Source: Enoplosus armatus
Taxonomy: Eukaryota; Chordata; Actinopteri; Centrarchiformes; Enoplosidae
Reading direction: 5' to 3'
Assembly: GCF_043641665.1 (NCBI RefSeq)
Contig: NC_092180.1
Span: 30,699,445-30,763,444 of the forward strand
DNA length: 64,000 nt
Shown here: piece after piece, positions 23,591 through 37,117 of the stretch
Numbering within the stretch: position 1 is the stretch's first letter
Layout: each line of letters opens with the position of its first letter
Position numbers and translations under genes: made by a program
Notes under the pieces: model-generated
The model's database searches: none
The model's input: the letters and a program-made list of their open reading frames with translations, nothing else
Told to the model about the DNA's origin: nothing

Positions 23591-26500
23591 TTTAACATAT
23601 AATTCATCTAATGCCGGCATGACCTCCATGCCAATGTCCGCGAGGACCCCCAAAGCGCAGACTGCGCGTGCTCTAGACTACTAGATCCTCATCGATGCAT
23701 CTCATTCTCATTCTATGGTACTGCCACCAACCGGAATGGAGTGTGGACGGGGGAAATGCGCATGCGTGGAATGCACTTGGAGAATCACTGAAGTTGTTCT
23801 GGAGGCTCGTGGTGGTCCAACACCTTACTGCCGGGCAAAGCATCCTACCTCTACCTGTGCACGAAGGCTATCTCGCTGTGGCGTCCACACAGACAGCGTT
23901 GCTGCTGCTGCTGCTGCCAGCCCTGTCTTACTACGCTGACTTTGCCTTTGACAATGTCCATCAATAATAGAATGTTTCATGTGACTTCATTATAAATTGA
24001 AGTTTTATTTAGTTTAGACTGAAAAAGGTTGAGAGGCATGTGCTCAATTGTAAGTGTTGAGTTAAAACATTTGTTTTGTCTGTGATGGATGCTACAGATG
24101 CAGACATTGAAACTGTAGTAAAATGTGTGTAACGTTGCATGTATGAAGTGAGATCATCTTTGCGTTACACTGAAAAAATAGGCGAGACTCCGAATCTGTA
24201 GATGACACGCACCGCAGACATACTGATACTTCATACTGTTTGTTTCCTTTCACACATCAATTACCCCCCCCGCCCCCCAAATCTCTAAGAAAAAGGAAGA
24301 CACCTGTAGCATACCACCAACTCTCGCAGGCGCCAGTCCAGTGAAAGGAATAACTGGAAGTTGCGTCCTTGTCATGATTCGCACAAGGTATCGTGGGACT
24401 GGGAATGAGGAGAGGTGCCAGTGGTATATGCTCCAGTGAGTGCCATGTCGTTCTTATACTGTGTAGGCATGCAGTGTTCATTTATCTATTTCCCAGCTTT
24501 TGGCAGTTGATGACCTCTCCAGAGAGGATGAGTTAATAGAGTTTTTCCTGTTCACTGTCCAGACGGAGGAGAGAAAGGATGAGAAAAAGGAAGAGGAAGT
24601 AGCAAGACAATCAGCCACATGGAGCGAGCAGACTGTTGTTTTGGCATGACCTGAAAGTAAGGAATGTGTGTGCGTGTTTTTGTGTGTGTGTGTGTGTTTT
24701 TGTCTGGGTTACCATCCAAAGCCCAAAGCTGACAGCCAAGCTACCAACCTCCACAGCCAGGATCAGTGCAGGGTGGCACACTCCACAGACAACATGGCAC
24801 TGTAGCCTGGGAATGTGTGTGTGTGTGTGTGTGCGTGTGTGCAGCAGGGTGCAGCACCCTGGGTGGCCTGGCCCGTTCAGCTGCCTGTTTGGCACCATGG
24901 GTGTCTGGGCAGCAGCATTTCAACCAGCCAAACTCAATACCAAGGACAAGCTTTTGATTTGTATCACTAAAAGCTTGTAGGATTGCATTTAGAGAAACAC
25001 GCAGGTTCAACTGGTGACCATGCTGTCCTGTTGATCAGTGCCAGCAGTCCACCTCTGATCTGGCCAAACTTGTTTCATTACGTAACTGATCAATAACACA
25101 GGACAGATATCAGAGGACTCTGGTTTTAGGGAAGGTTTGGGGATAACAAACTGAGAGTCATTTCCGCCAAAAGTGAACAATTTGAGGAAAATACCAATGA
25201 ACAAAATTGGCTGTTCGAATGATGCGACGACTTTCTGTTTATTCAACTACAGGCCTGTGTTTGAAGTCTCCAAAACATTAAAGAAGACACGATTGTACCG
25301 AGCACAATCCCAAACGTATCTCGTGTCAGATAGTAAGTAATGCAGTTGCTTGTTTTAATGTACATCTACAGAAAAGTCAAGGTCTAAATGAATATGCCCA
25401 GATTTCTATAGCAAAATTGACCAATTCTACATCGTTGGCCAGTTCCGTCACTTGTCGACCCTGTGCATCATTGTGCAGTAATAAAGCAGTGGCGGTGCGT
25501 CTGCAGCAGATATGCAGCTGGGGGGGCACTGTGGGTAGTTGTTGTTGACAGGTCATAGTTGTCATGCGTGACTTTAACCCCGTGCAAAAGGCGGAAAGAA
25601 ACATGGCTGTACGTCCCTGTGCTCGACTACAATCAACAGGGTGTGCAAATACTTGATAAAACCGTCAGCTGCAAGCTACAGTAGTGTCACAAGTTATATC
25701 CGGAGTTGACCTTGTGTTTCAAACTGTCCGAGCGTGTAATCACGACGCATCGTAGAAGGCCGTTCAGGGCTTTTGAGATGGCCGTCCAACAACCAAAGGT
25801 GGACACGGCTTTGGTTGTCGGACATAGATTTGCTTGAACGATCATTTTCTACGTTATGCCGTGTTAAATAGACAGAATTTAACGTATTTAGAGAAGGAAA
25901 GACTCCCGCTGTCCCTGAAAGAAAGCAGTCAAACAGCTTTCATGTGATCAATCAGCTACTAAAACGCAGCAGTTGAGAATGCCTGAATCTCGGGGGGGTC
26001 ATTAGCTTGAAACGACGATATGCTTTGCTTAAAAGTCTAACAGGAGATCTCAACGAGCTGTCCGCCATTTACACTCGAGCGCTGGTGCCTGCGAGCTATA
26101 TGCTAATGCAAGCTACCTGAACAGCGAAAAAGACTCTTATTTTGATGATACAGTGATGCAGCGCGGCGTCTTTGTCCACAAAACCATCTTTTGCCAGACA
26201 TGAATGTACAGACAAGACGCACAGAGAGCGTATTAACAAGGCAAGATTTCTGTATTGTCTCACTGACAAAGCTGAGTAAATCTGCCGCCACCAGCCGTCA
26301 TTACAGCCGTCAAATGGCCACGAATCTCCAAATATCAGAATCAGTAATGACCTTTCAAAAGTTTACAGTGATAACGATGTGAAAAGCACAGCCAAAAGTA
26401 AGATGAACTATTTGAACTAACACTTTAATTTTAACATACTGCATATTTGTGCATATAAGTGTTCCCTGCACTTTTCTTTGCCCCATATATGCCCTTTTAT

Positions 26501-26961
26501 AAAATCCCCAGACCTCCGTAGAAGGGAGACAGGGTGGTGTCAACATTAGCCAATCAGCTGCAGACACAAGTCCACAATATGTAAAGCTTTCATTAGCTTG
26601 TTGAGCTCATGGTGAATTTCTGCTCCTCAGTGGGCCGGAGGACCTCGCAGGGCAGCAGTCGACTGTCAAGTCAAGTCACTGCGGAGAAGCAGACGTGAAA
26701 ACCGCTCCTTTGTGTGTTTATTGTATCGCACACTACTAAAAGTGGAATGATTACAGCGCACGTGAAGAGCACACAAATCCTCGACACTTGAAAATAGCAA
26801 GGAAATTGTGTGTGTGTGTGTGAGTGTCTGTGTGTGTGTGTGTGTGTGTGAATGCAGGGTTGTGCAGGGCAGATTTCATGGTTAGTTGATCATAGGCATC
26901 CCAGCCTCGACCCTCATGACAGCTGCAAGAGCCACTGGGGGGCCCCCCCCCAAAAAAAAAA

Positions 26962-26975
26962 ACACACACACACAC

Positions 26976-27024
<49 letters not shown>
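26962..27024. repeat. (CA)n microsatellite, longest in the window
   Basis: About 31 units with a single CG interruption near 26980. It is preceded by a C-run and an A-run. A TG array of opposite sense lies about 110 bases upstream (26807-26850). Confidence 0.95.
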
Positions 27025-27026
<2 letters not shown>

Positions 27027-28899
27027 CTTCCTTCTTTCCTCCTATTGCTGTCCATCTTCTCCTTTCTCTGCCTTTTCTGAGTATTTCTTCCTCTTTCTAC
27101 AGAATGGCTTCATGTCCTTTAAAGCTTTTTCTTCCAGTCTATTTCCCTCTGTCTGCACAACAACACAATCCCACCAGGTAGCAGGTCGCGTACAGTGGCT
27201 TTATCAGAACGATGCTATAAGAGCGCTGAGAGTGAACCAGAACAGTGAAGTTATGCACTGTGAAACCTAAAAGCCTCTGTAGAGTTGAGGGGAGCTGCAG
27301 AGTCGGGTCTCGCTGGGTCCATCACTACTAGAGACGCCTTTCATATTGTCGTTTGACACATTTGGTATTATATAAAACGATTGATTATAGGCGCTATAAA
27401 GGTTTTCATGAAATCAAACCCCATTTTTGATACCATTTGTTGAACGGATGAATGGCATGTGTGGATGGAACCGCTAACCCGCTCTATGCTATGCTCTACC
27501 TCCCGTGCGACAGTGCTAGCCATTCCACTGCCATGCAGCCCTTTATCCATATACTAGATGTTATTGGTAGTGGCGGAGTCCACCATTCCCGCGCAGGATT
27601 CAGATTGCCTACCTCCGCACAAAAACTATGCATGTATGTAATTCAGCGCAATTTTACCAATTGTCCATCAAAGGTGCGTCCACCGAACAAAAGGACTCAT
27701 CAGCAGGTGAGTTTTAAATCTGTCCGGGGGTGATGGAAGAGTGAGGAGCAGCCACAGTGAGCTGTTGAAGAGATGAAGAGCTGCACAACATACCCAACTC
27801 CTTTCACTGCTGCTGTGTGGAAAACTACTGGCTGTGTGTGCAGCACGAAATCAGACGGAGGTTGCGGTTATTATTACAACCTCGTTGAGGCCCCATGGGC
27901 TGAAGTGTATCTAAAATGTCAATCCAAGAAAGTTCCCTTCGGCGTAGCTTTCTTTCTATATCTCCCCCTTTTTGGTAATGCAATGTGTTCAGTTATTACC
28001 GACTTCTTTATTAAAACTACCGGAGTTTGTTTGGCTGCACTGTAAACAGATACAGCCCCTGCTCTAATGTTGGATTTCTCATTTCAGTAGCTGCTCAACA
28101 CGAGTTATTTAGTAACTTTGTCTACTCCGTTTTCATGTTGAGATGATCAGAACTCAGTTTCAGTGTTCCTCTAAGCTTCCTGACGCCTTTTTTTTTTTTT
28201 TTTTTTACATGCCAGCCATCATTTGTAGTTTTTAGGTTTAGTTTGGTCCAGCACGGATACAGCACAACAGAGCTTCTGTGCTGCTATTCATCCTCATCAT
28301 TAAAAGTTAAAGAGTCTGGCTGGATGCCCTTCATTTATACCTCACACTAAACTATAGATCAAGATCACAGAAGGGTCGTTAGCCTGGCCATCGATTGTTC
28401 CTCTTAGTCCACGTTTATCATGTCAGACACCATGTATAGACTCCCCTCCTCAGCCCTCATACCCGGCGGCCCCCTCCTGTGACCCGAGGACGCCGACCCT
28501 TGACCTCCAAGGGTCACTCGGGGCCTGAGCGCCAGCACAGACTGCCTACTGCAAGGCTAGCTCTGAGATAATGAGCTTGCCATAGCTCGGCTTAGCTGTG
28601 CTGGGCTTGTGAAAACCACGATGCCCCGGACAACAGCCTTAAAGGTGCTGTCTTTGCCTTAGGGTGTTACAGTAATCCCATGTTTTAGATTAATGTGGTT
28701 GCAAACACATCAACCCGGTTAAATCTGTTGCAAGGCTCTAGCCACCCCCACCCCCCCAATCTGGTGTCCTTGTACTCCTTAACCTCTTAGCCATGCCAGA
28801 AATATTGTAAACTACCGCAACAACACAACGAGTCCCTCCTGCAACCACAACTACTACAATACATTAACCATTAACCATAACCATCAGTGTAACACATCA

Positions 28900-29215
28900 C
28901 TACTGTGATAACAAACAGCCCAACAGTCACTGCAGTAGTTTGTACTTGCATACACGAGGTACTTGTACGTAGTATTTCCATATTGTTCTGCTTTACACTT
29001 GTAGTCCATGACATGTAACAAGCCAACGTACTGTTTACTCCACTGCATTTAGACGACTGTAGTTATCACTTAGCAGATTCAAACCTTTCATAAAAACAAA
29101 TGAGCCTATCGAATAGTAGTGAAAGTCAGCTCCACCCCGACAAACTGTAACATTAATATTGTACTTTTACGTTGTTTACATTTTAGTGTAGCTTCCTCTA
29201 CGTAAGTAAAGGACC
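28900..29215 (-). repeat. Teleost 'aatactccattacaagtaaa' repeat, reverse copy
   Basis: The + strand reads cagtagtttgtacttgcata, gaggtacttgtacgtagtat, ttctgctttacacttgtagt, gtttactccactgcatttag and ctctacgtaagtaaaggacc. These are reverse complements of the blocks in the 9.3-9.6 kb copy. It is diverged, and the limits are approximate. Confidence 0.65.
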
Positions 29216-31520
29216 TGGACATTGCTGTTTCTATAACTGGGAACATCTTGCTCTTGTTGTTTTTTCTGTTGACGCAAACTAATTTCTAGCTTCTGCAAGA
29301 TTCCCTTTTCTTTGGTCACAGTGGCTAGCTACCAGCGAAATAATCTACTGATTTATCGTCTGATGAAGTAAGGAGTAAGTGAATCCCCATGTCTTACACT
29401 AGTGACCAAGAATAGCTACACCCATATTTATTTATATGAAACGTTCCCCAAGGGGATGAAAACATGGATTAAGATTTACTTAAATGGATTTATTTATGAA
29501 CATTATAATGATCAGTGGGCTTTGCAGAGAGAGAGAGAGAGAGAGAGAGATGTGAGGCATTAGAGGAATGAAAGACGGCAGAATTATGGAAGACGGATGC
29601 ATGGCTGCATGGATGGATGGCAGGTAGCTTTAGCAGCATTCCAGCAGCCAAGACTGGCCTCATTGTCCTGGGTATGTGGGAACCTCTGAACACTTCCTTT
29701 AAGACCGATTAACAGGAAACCTAAGACGCTGGATTACTGACCCTTCTCATGTTCACCTCAACCTGCTGTAGATCAAGTCATTCAACCCCCTTACTCATCC
29801 TCACACACACACACACCCACACACACACGCACACACACACTGCAGGCTATGGGCTTGCCATACATATGCAGCACATTTGTGGCAAACAGAAACAGTGTAC
29901 CACTCAGTGATCTTTACGATGCATCCAAACTAACAATACTCAGTCAGTTGCAGTATTTTAAGCAAGTACGTTCTCAGGGTTCACATCATACTTGTGTAAA
30001 TTTAATCCTGGACTCTGATTGGCTCCAAAGTAGTTAAACTCAGACTTAAGGTGAGCTTTCCCCCCCCAGTGAAGGGACAAGAAGCAAAAGAACATTTGTG
30101 AGTGGAGGGGAGGACTTTAACGTTCTGGAAATGAAATTTGCTTTGGACATTGTCCTCTCCAGAGGAAGACTCCTGATCATTTTGGTTATCCCCTGATCTC
30201 TCTTCCTTTGTGCCAAAAGCAGACCACACATGCGCCAAAGAGGCCTAATGTCCAGATTGTTTTGAGTTAAACTGAGCACTTTGTGCCTGCCAAAGGATGA
30301 ACCTTTTCCATTTTGGACACTCCATGGGCTTTCCTTTAGCACCACCCTTAGGACAAAACGTTACTGCCTCTCAACTGGTAAGGCTCTAAGAACAGTAAAT
30401 CCATCCAAAATGACAACACTTCAGGGTAGGGTGCAATGCACACTGCAGGCTGTAGGGGGCATTAGCAGAGCTTTAGACTTGTTAATTCCTTGACAAGTCC
30501 TATTCTCGTTCAGTATCAGCTGATGCTACAATAACATTGACATCACTTCATAGAGATGTATATCTGCTTACAAAGGATGAACTAGTTCAGGTGAATGTAT
30601 TCGTAGGGCAATGAAATGACATGCCAGTATAGATGGAGTGGCACCAACAATCAGACGTTACCATCATGTGGTTCTCTGATGTCAACTCCAGCACGCAGCC
30701 ATTGGTTTGTGTGTGTTGGTTACTGTTTGCTGGGAGCTTATTGCGAGTGACGGCCAGCTGGTAGCGGAAAGCAAAGCCTGGCCGGCTATTGAGAGGCTAT
30801 CAGCCTCGAGTTCATTCAGCCATAGTGTGGGTGTGTTGATGTGGAGGCCTGTGCTACCATCTAGTGGATTAAAATGGCTCTGCATAGTTTGGTGACGACA
30901 TCTTAAGACGCACCATATTAAAACTTGAAACTGTTAAGCCTGAAAAGGTGTAACTCCAGATCTAAACAAAAGGACCACTACATCACTAAAACATAAAACA
31001 CAGGGCTGGAATTTACCATCACTCCCAAAATGATTGATCAGTCTGCTGATACACAGGCTAACACTATAAAATCAAATCTAAGTGTGTTCTAGCGTTGTTA
31101 ACAAATGCCTCAGATCAGTCATCAGTCACCTATCCGAGTCGCCGCGCGCAGGGTTGGCCCACAGAGCTCATGGTGCAGAGGAATAAGAAAGCATTATGGA
31201 CAGCAATGTGGAATTCAAAAGTGCAAATATAAAGCCTGTGGACACTGTTGAGTTTGTTGTTTATGAAAAAGGAGCCTGAACCCTAATCAGTGTTTGGTGA
31301 GGGGGGACAAACGTGCATGTGAGCACAAGTCTGACTGACTGATTTGACTATAGCTTACTGTATGATGATCCTAACGTACATAAACATAAAACAAACAACA
31401 GATTTTAACCAACCATCCTATCCGCCATTTATCCACCATGTTAAATGTTCTAGATCCACCACAGTGTCAAAGGACTTGCTTTCTTTGGTCGGTGTAAGCG
31501 TTGATGTGGCTCTCATCAGG
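29216..31520. other. Non-coding stretch
   Basis: I see no gene. Short microsatellites only, including (GA)n at 29526-29551 and CA runs at 29802-29840. Confidence 0.5.
29526..29551. repeat. (GA)n microsatellite
   Basis: About 13 perfect GA units. Confidence 0.95.
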
Positions 31521-31524
31521 GTGC

Positions 31525-33500
31525 TGGACTAAATTTTGAGCTTTCGGTCTATCAGACCTTCATCAGAGCATACATGTTTCAATGATAGACAGGTACAAAT
31601 AACCAATCCCATTGGCAGCATGCAATTCACCTGTGTACGCCCTGGTGGTAGACGCACCACCTCCTGGGAATTGTAGTTTTTAAGCACTGGGTGGAGTACT
31701 GTCAGGCATACAAATAGAAGCCAGACTTGTTATGAAATACAAAAAAGAGTGGAACACAGTGAATATAGGAAAAAAAAACATATACAAACAGGAAGCCCCT
31801 TATTGTAGTGAGACACAATTTCATCACATAGTAAATGGGGCTTTGAGAGGAATGAGGAATGAGGCTTGAGCCATCATTAATAAGAAATCCCCAGAAAAAC
31901 AAGCATCACATACATCTTATCACATGGGCATTTTAATAAATAAATAACATTTTCTGTGCTGCATGTGATAAAACCCTTAAAAGTAAAACTTTTGTCTGAT
32001 CTTGGATGTCTAAAAGTAGGAGTTTTCCATGTGTTGTGTTTGTGGGCACAATTACCACATGGACAATTCTCATCTTTTAGAGGAGCTAGAAGAGTCTGTT
32101 TTGGAACTGCCTTAATGTTGGCCCGCACCAGCTTGTTGCATAAGTTAAGACCTCTTCTATAGACAAAGAGAGAAGGATCCTTAAAATGCTGGGCTAATGC
32201 TGGATCAGAGGCCAAAATAGGCCAGTGTATTAGAATGGTGTTCTTGAGGCTAAGGGCCCGAGGGGTATAAGTGGTGATGCAGTCGACAGATATACACTTT
32301 TTTGGAAAAGAACCGAGCAGGATTTAGAAAATGCAACTTGGTAAGCCTCAATCAATACACTGTAAAGAGTCACCTCTGTCCAAGAAAACTTTCTTTAATT
32401 GCAGCAGCTTTGTCAATGAATTCCTCATTAGAGTAACATAGTCGTCTCAGCTTATAGAACTGACTCTTGGGTAAACCATGTTTCAGAGCTCTGGGATGAG
32501 CACTGTTAGGCTAGGAGGAATGGATTCCTATCCATTTCTTTCTGATATAAGATCGTGGTGAGGCTGCCATTGCATAATTCAATCCACATATCCAAAAAAG
32601 ACACACGTTTATGATCATATTCACCTGAGAACTTAAGGCCAGGAACAAAATCATTCGACTCATTGCTAGTCCCTTGGTGTGTGTGATTATGTTCAAAAAC
32701 CCACATAAATTAGCATATTCAGGAGCACAGGTAGAACCTATAAATGTGCCTTTGCATTGTAGGAAGAAATCTCCAAGAAGTAGTTCAGTTTATGGACAGT
32801 CTTTTAGATAACACTCAAGAGCCTTGAGACCCCTGTCATGGAAGATATTAATGTAGAGGCTTTCCACATCTATGGTGGCCAAAATTATATCATTTGGTAA
32901 CTTTTTTAATGTTGCCATCTTGTTAATTAAATCAGTAGAGTCCTTAATGGAGACTTCTGAACGTATGGTTTAAGGAAGTGATCAACATAATTAGACAATG
33001 GCTCTAGTAGAGAATCATTGCTGGCTACAATAGGTCGGCCTTTGGGTTTAACCAAGCTTTATGGATTTTAGGCAGGATATAGAGTGACAGGATGTATACA
33101 ATTCAGAGGACCTTATTCATTCTTAAAGATCCAATTCAGGTCAAGAGCTCGACTTGTGACATCTGAAATCTTGTGGGTGGGGTTAGTCTTCAGTTTTCTG
33201 TAAAAATGTTCTTCAGTTAATTGCCGGTAGGCCTCTTCTTTGTAGTCTGACATGTTCCGAATCACTGTAGCGCGCCCCTTGTCGGCAGGCTTGATAATAC
33301 GTTTTTTGAAAGTTATTAAATGTTCATCTTGACTGACATTAGAGAGAGAATGAAGGACTAAAAAACAACTATCATCACACCTGTCAGCAGTGCAATGCTG
33401 TTCCCTTTTGGTATCTCTGTTCGGAATGCTTGAGGTGCCCCATGTGTGTTCCTGTCAAAAAACGACAAACAAATTACATTTAAAGTCAGACATTTTCAAA
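31525..33500 (-). pseudogene. Decayed Penelope-like retroelement
   Basis: Read on the minus strand, the pieces come in the order expected of a Penelope-like element. At about 33300-33100: IIKPADKG, then YKEEAYRQLTEEHFYRKL, then LYILPKIHKAW (reverse transcriptase start). At about 32870-32820: LVTIDVESLY (motif A region). At about 32600-32510: VSFLDMWIELCNGSLTTILY then QKEMDRNPF. At about 32215-31900: CPCGNCAHK, then VIYLLKCPCDKMYV, the beginning of the GIY-YIG endonuclease. Penelope elements encode reverse transcriptase followed by a C-terminal GIY-YIG nuclease. Stops and frameshifts run throughout, so it is dead. The 3' end on the minus strand carries ctctgatgaaggtctgatag then accgaaagctc. 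No part of the GIY-YIG domain past its first strand survives in frame. Confidence 0.85.
31538..31570 (-). ncRNA. Hammerhead-ribozyme-like motif in the Penelope-like terminus
   Basis: The minus strand holds CUGAUGA (31566-31560), a GGUC/GACC stem with a UGAUA loop (31558-31546), and GAAA (31545-31542), the three core parts of a hammerhead in the correct order. Penelope-like elements are known to carry hammerhead motifs. One extra A between CUGAUGA and the stem, and no clear stems I and III, leave activity doubtful. A second CTGATGAG occurs about 45 bases further along the same strand. Confidence 0.4.
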
Positions 33501-34105
33501 TTGGAGACCCTTAACTTTTCTCTCTAAAATCTCTAAAATGTTAAGACACTTGGTTAACCAGCACCCCACTGTCCTTTAACCTTGAAATGTCCATCTGTTA
33601 GAGAGTGGATGACCCTGCAGCCAGTTCTGCAACTGCTTCAGGTACTCCATCTGTACATGTTGCAGCATCCACATCTGGGAAGGGAGTGCAGCTCCGGCCA
33701 CGGCCACTACTTCTTCAGATGACGTACCCGTTGTTAGACAGAAAAGAATTATAGCATGGGACTTTTTTCCACAGTGGAAGACTAAGGTTTCAAAGCTTAC
33801 TCAAACACTTTTGGCCCATTATACATCCTAGCAAGCAGAACCTTTTACATCAGGTGTATGACAATTCACAAACTGAAAGAGCCTGGGGTTCTTCAAGTCC
33901 ATCAATCAGACGTAGGCGAACTTACTTGATCTTGGATATCAGTTTCTTCTCTTCTTGATTACAAGTCTGAATCTTCATCCAATAATATATCTCGATGACC
34001 AGAAGTCTATAACATTGCTACAATGAGACGACCCTCTGAGCACCAGCCAGTCAATGCAATATTGGTGGCTTAAATTAGATCAACGATAGGGAGCATTGGT
34101 GGATT
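33501..34105. other. Non-coding stretch between two retroelement relics
   Basis: No recognised repeat or gene. It may contain the diverged 5' part of the Penelope-like element, but I could not follow any conserved block. Confidence 0.4.
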
Positions 34106-34109
34106 TTAT

Positions 34110-34770
34110 AACTTGTGGAGGATATACTTCTTGACCTTATATTTAAGCTGGATTTATGGATCAGCAGGCAGCAGATACGGCTCCTCCTTAATAGTTACAG
34201 AGAAATGTCCAAGTCCCTCTTTCAGTCTAACGTTCTTGAAAAAATTGTTTTTAACCAACTGGCTTCCAACCTGGTTTCACAGCTCTTTACCATACTGCAT
34301 TTACTTTACTACAAATAACCTCCCCCTGTCTGCTGACTGCTCTCCTCTTGCTTTTAGACCCAAGTGCAGCCTTTGGCGCATTATACCACTCCCACCTCAT
34401 TCATGGGTTAAACCACTGTCTTAAACTAGTTTTCTTCATATTTATCCTACAGATCCTTCACTGTCTTAAATGGCATTTCCTCTTCCATCTCCTGTGGAGT
34501 GGTTCTACAGTATACTCAGTCCAATGCTTTGCTTCATATGTGCTCTTTGGTCACATTATCCAAAAACACAACCTGTCTTGTTACTACTATGCTGATGGCA
34601 CCTAGAACTACCTCCCTGTAGACCCTACTAACTACAACAAACTAAGTGACTTCAGTCAGTAACTTTGACTTCAGGACATAAGATCCTGGATGGCTGCAAA
34701 CTTTCTTCAGTTAAATGAGAATAACTCTGACGCCACTTATTTAGACCACAGCATTTAACCAACATGACTT
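34110..34770 (+). pseudogene. L2-type LINE relic, reverse transcriptase
   Basis: On the + strand and in shifting frames: SNVLEKIVFNQLASNLVSQL (about 34225-34285), LLDPSAAF (palm motif A with LSAAFD changed to PSAAFG), then LFGHIIQKHNLSCYYYADGT (about 34545-34605, motif C YADD changed to YADG), then SWMAANFLQLNEN (about 34685-34725). This follows L2-type reverse transcriptase. The conserved B motif (GVPQGS) region is disrupted, and both catalytic motifs are mutated. Confidence 0.8.
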
Positions 34771-37115
34771 TCCCCATCTGGGCACTTTGGCCCATTTTGG
34801 GTATATCACTTTTCAGATTCAGATTCAAGACTCCACCGACCTGGATCTCCAATCCACTAAAATGGTGGGAAAACGGCTGTTCTCCCAATCACCATCCACC
34901 ACCTCCAAGCAGTCATCACATAAAAGACAAAATACATTTTTTTGTTTTATTATTATAGTAGTCTCAACTTCAAAAAGTATTATTTTAAATTGTATTTCCC
35001 AGCCACCTGTCTGTGACACAAAGCAGAGTGCCAAAAACAGAAATAATCCATTTAGATCATGCTCCATGGCAGCTGTACGTCGGCATACATATATATACAT
35101 ACATATACTGTACATGCATTGATCTAAACATGCAAAAGGAAGTGACCCTTATGGAGTTGGCTTTCAAAAAGATCAGATTAAGGTATAACCTATTTTTCTT
35201 CCATCAAGTTATGCCAGATAAAACAGGTCAAAATGGTCTTTTAATTTGAATGTCAAGATCCTCTCCATAAAAACTGATGTCAGTTGCTTACTGCTATGAC
35301 TATTGCTAAGACTAAACAAGCCTTTACCGGCTTTGACAGTTGACTTGTACCAAATAGTCAAGTCTGTGAGGATTAAAATGCAGGTGGTGTAGAGTAATCA
35401 TGCAGTAATGCTACACAGATGCACCTGAGTCGGGTCAATAAATCTATAATGGGTTCTTGGGTGATTAGACATGCAAGACAGGTCTCAGTTTGTAGGGTTT
35501 GGTGTAGTGTGTTGAGAAAATGAGTGAGCTAATCAGTTTTTTTCCAATCTTCTTTGGGCATTTCCACAGCCCCAGGGCTGTTTTTTAAACGACGCACCGC
35601 TGATGTCTGCTGGAGAACAAGTGTACTACATGACCTTCAGTTTTTCGGCACACCTGGCTTCATTAAAGGGTTCCTGAGATGAGGTCAGGTGACGGTATAG
35701 CACCAAACTGCCGCTCAGAACTAGCTAGAAATGGCTCGACAAGCAGTAAGTATTAAAACCCCTTGAACAATCCTGGAATACAGTAAACAGCCTCTTGTGT
35801 TAAATATAACATATTTCTGCAGATGTATGCCGAGAAAGTCATTAGAATATATCAGTTGTCACATCAGTCTTGAGACAATGCCAGAAACCCAAACTGTGTT
35901 TCCTCTCTGTTAGAGTGCCTGTGTGTGTGTGTGTGCGTGCATATGTGAGTGTCAACGTACAGCTCTGTATAGCATTGATGGAATTACGCAGTACAACGGG
36001 CAGCCACCTGTTTGCGTTCCCTCCAGCAGAGTGTCTGGGTGTCTCATATGGTTAAAGACAAGTAAGCCGGATTTGCATATTTCAGGCAAATGGGGAATGG
36101 GCTTTGTCGGGTGGGCTTAGTGCTAAAGCCTCATTGACCAGCACTCACAATGCCACTATACAGAGGAGGAGGTGAGAGGTTGAAGATAATCTGAAGAGAA
36201 GTTGTGCTTTGATTGTCAGTTGACTGCTGCTGGGGATTTGCTAAACTTTAAGATCAGATATGCACCCATATGGAGCAGCTGGCTGGGATCCAGTTTCCAG
36301 CCCCCCCCCCCCTCCTATTTCCTGACAGGGCATGTCTAGATTGCACTGTAAACACGAGCATTCAGTCAATTACAGGGTGTCACCAAGAGATGGCGATCCT
36401 TCCTTCACAAAAACAACAACATGTGAAGGCCCACAGTCCGCTGCAGAGTCATGTTTCTTTGCTTAGGCCATGGTTTGGACAGTATATTTCCCAGAAGCTG
36501 CTGGAACTGCTGCCAGCATCTCATATATATCGTGTATCAACTTCCTTGTGTTCCATTTCTTCAGTGAGGTGAGGATATGTGAAGTTAACACTATATATAT
36601 ATATATATATATATAATACTCCATGTTTAATGGCCGTGCCGTTCCATCAAACGGAAATATTCGTGATGTCTCGTAAATCATTTTAGAGACACTCTACGAA
36701 AAATTCGGACTGAAACCGACAGATGGTCCGTGGGTGCCGATGGGGTTGGAGCATCGCAATATATTTTCGCCCCACCCCCGGAATCCCAAGGTTTCCCCTT
36801 GTTTGTGTGGTTGAAGATTTCTGGACATATGATGCTGGCTTTGTGCAGAAATGAAACTCTCATTTCAGGCAGCCAGAGCTGCCCTGAGGTCTGTGTTGTC
36901 TGTATGTCTTACAAAGGCCCTTGCACTCAGTGACAATCCAGATTGGGAGGATTGAAGGCACAGCATTCAGATTATTTTTGTTTTCTTTATCTTACTTTCC
37001 TGTTTGCAATGTTTTGTCTGATCACATTGCAACATGGATGTCACACTAGAGCCCAAACATCATAGCTTTGTCTTGCAAATGTTCACAGCACTTTTCACGG
37101 CTTCACACATTCGAT
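34771..37115. other. Non-coding stretch
   Basis: I see no gene. It holds an (AT)n array at 36592-36616, a poly(C) tract near 36301 and short frames without domains. Confidence 0.5.
36592..36616. repeat. (AT)n microsatellite
   Basis: About 12 perfect AT units; self-complementary. Confidence 0.95.
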
Positions 37116-37117
37116 TG

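Larger units (their letters stand above)
22021..28898. other. Long non-coding stretch
   Basis: No gene is supported. Frames of 90-144 codons (for example 22017-22451, 27452-27733) have no recognised domain and no convincing splice context. Microsatellites and poly(C)/poly(G) tracts are common. A 28483-28522 hairpin-like palindrome is described under findings. Confidence 0.5.
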
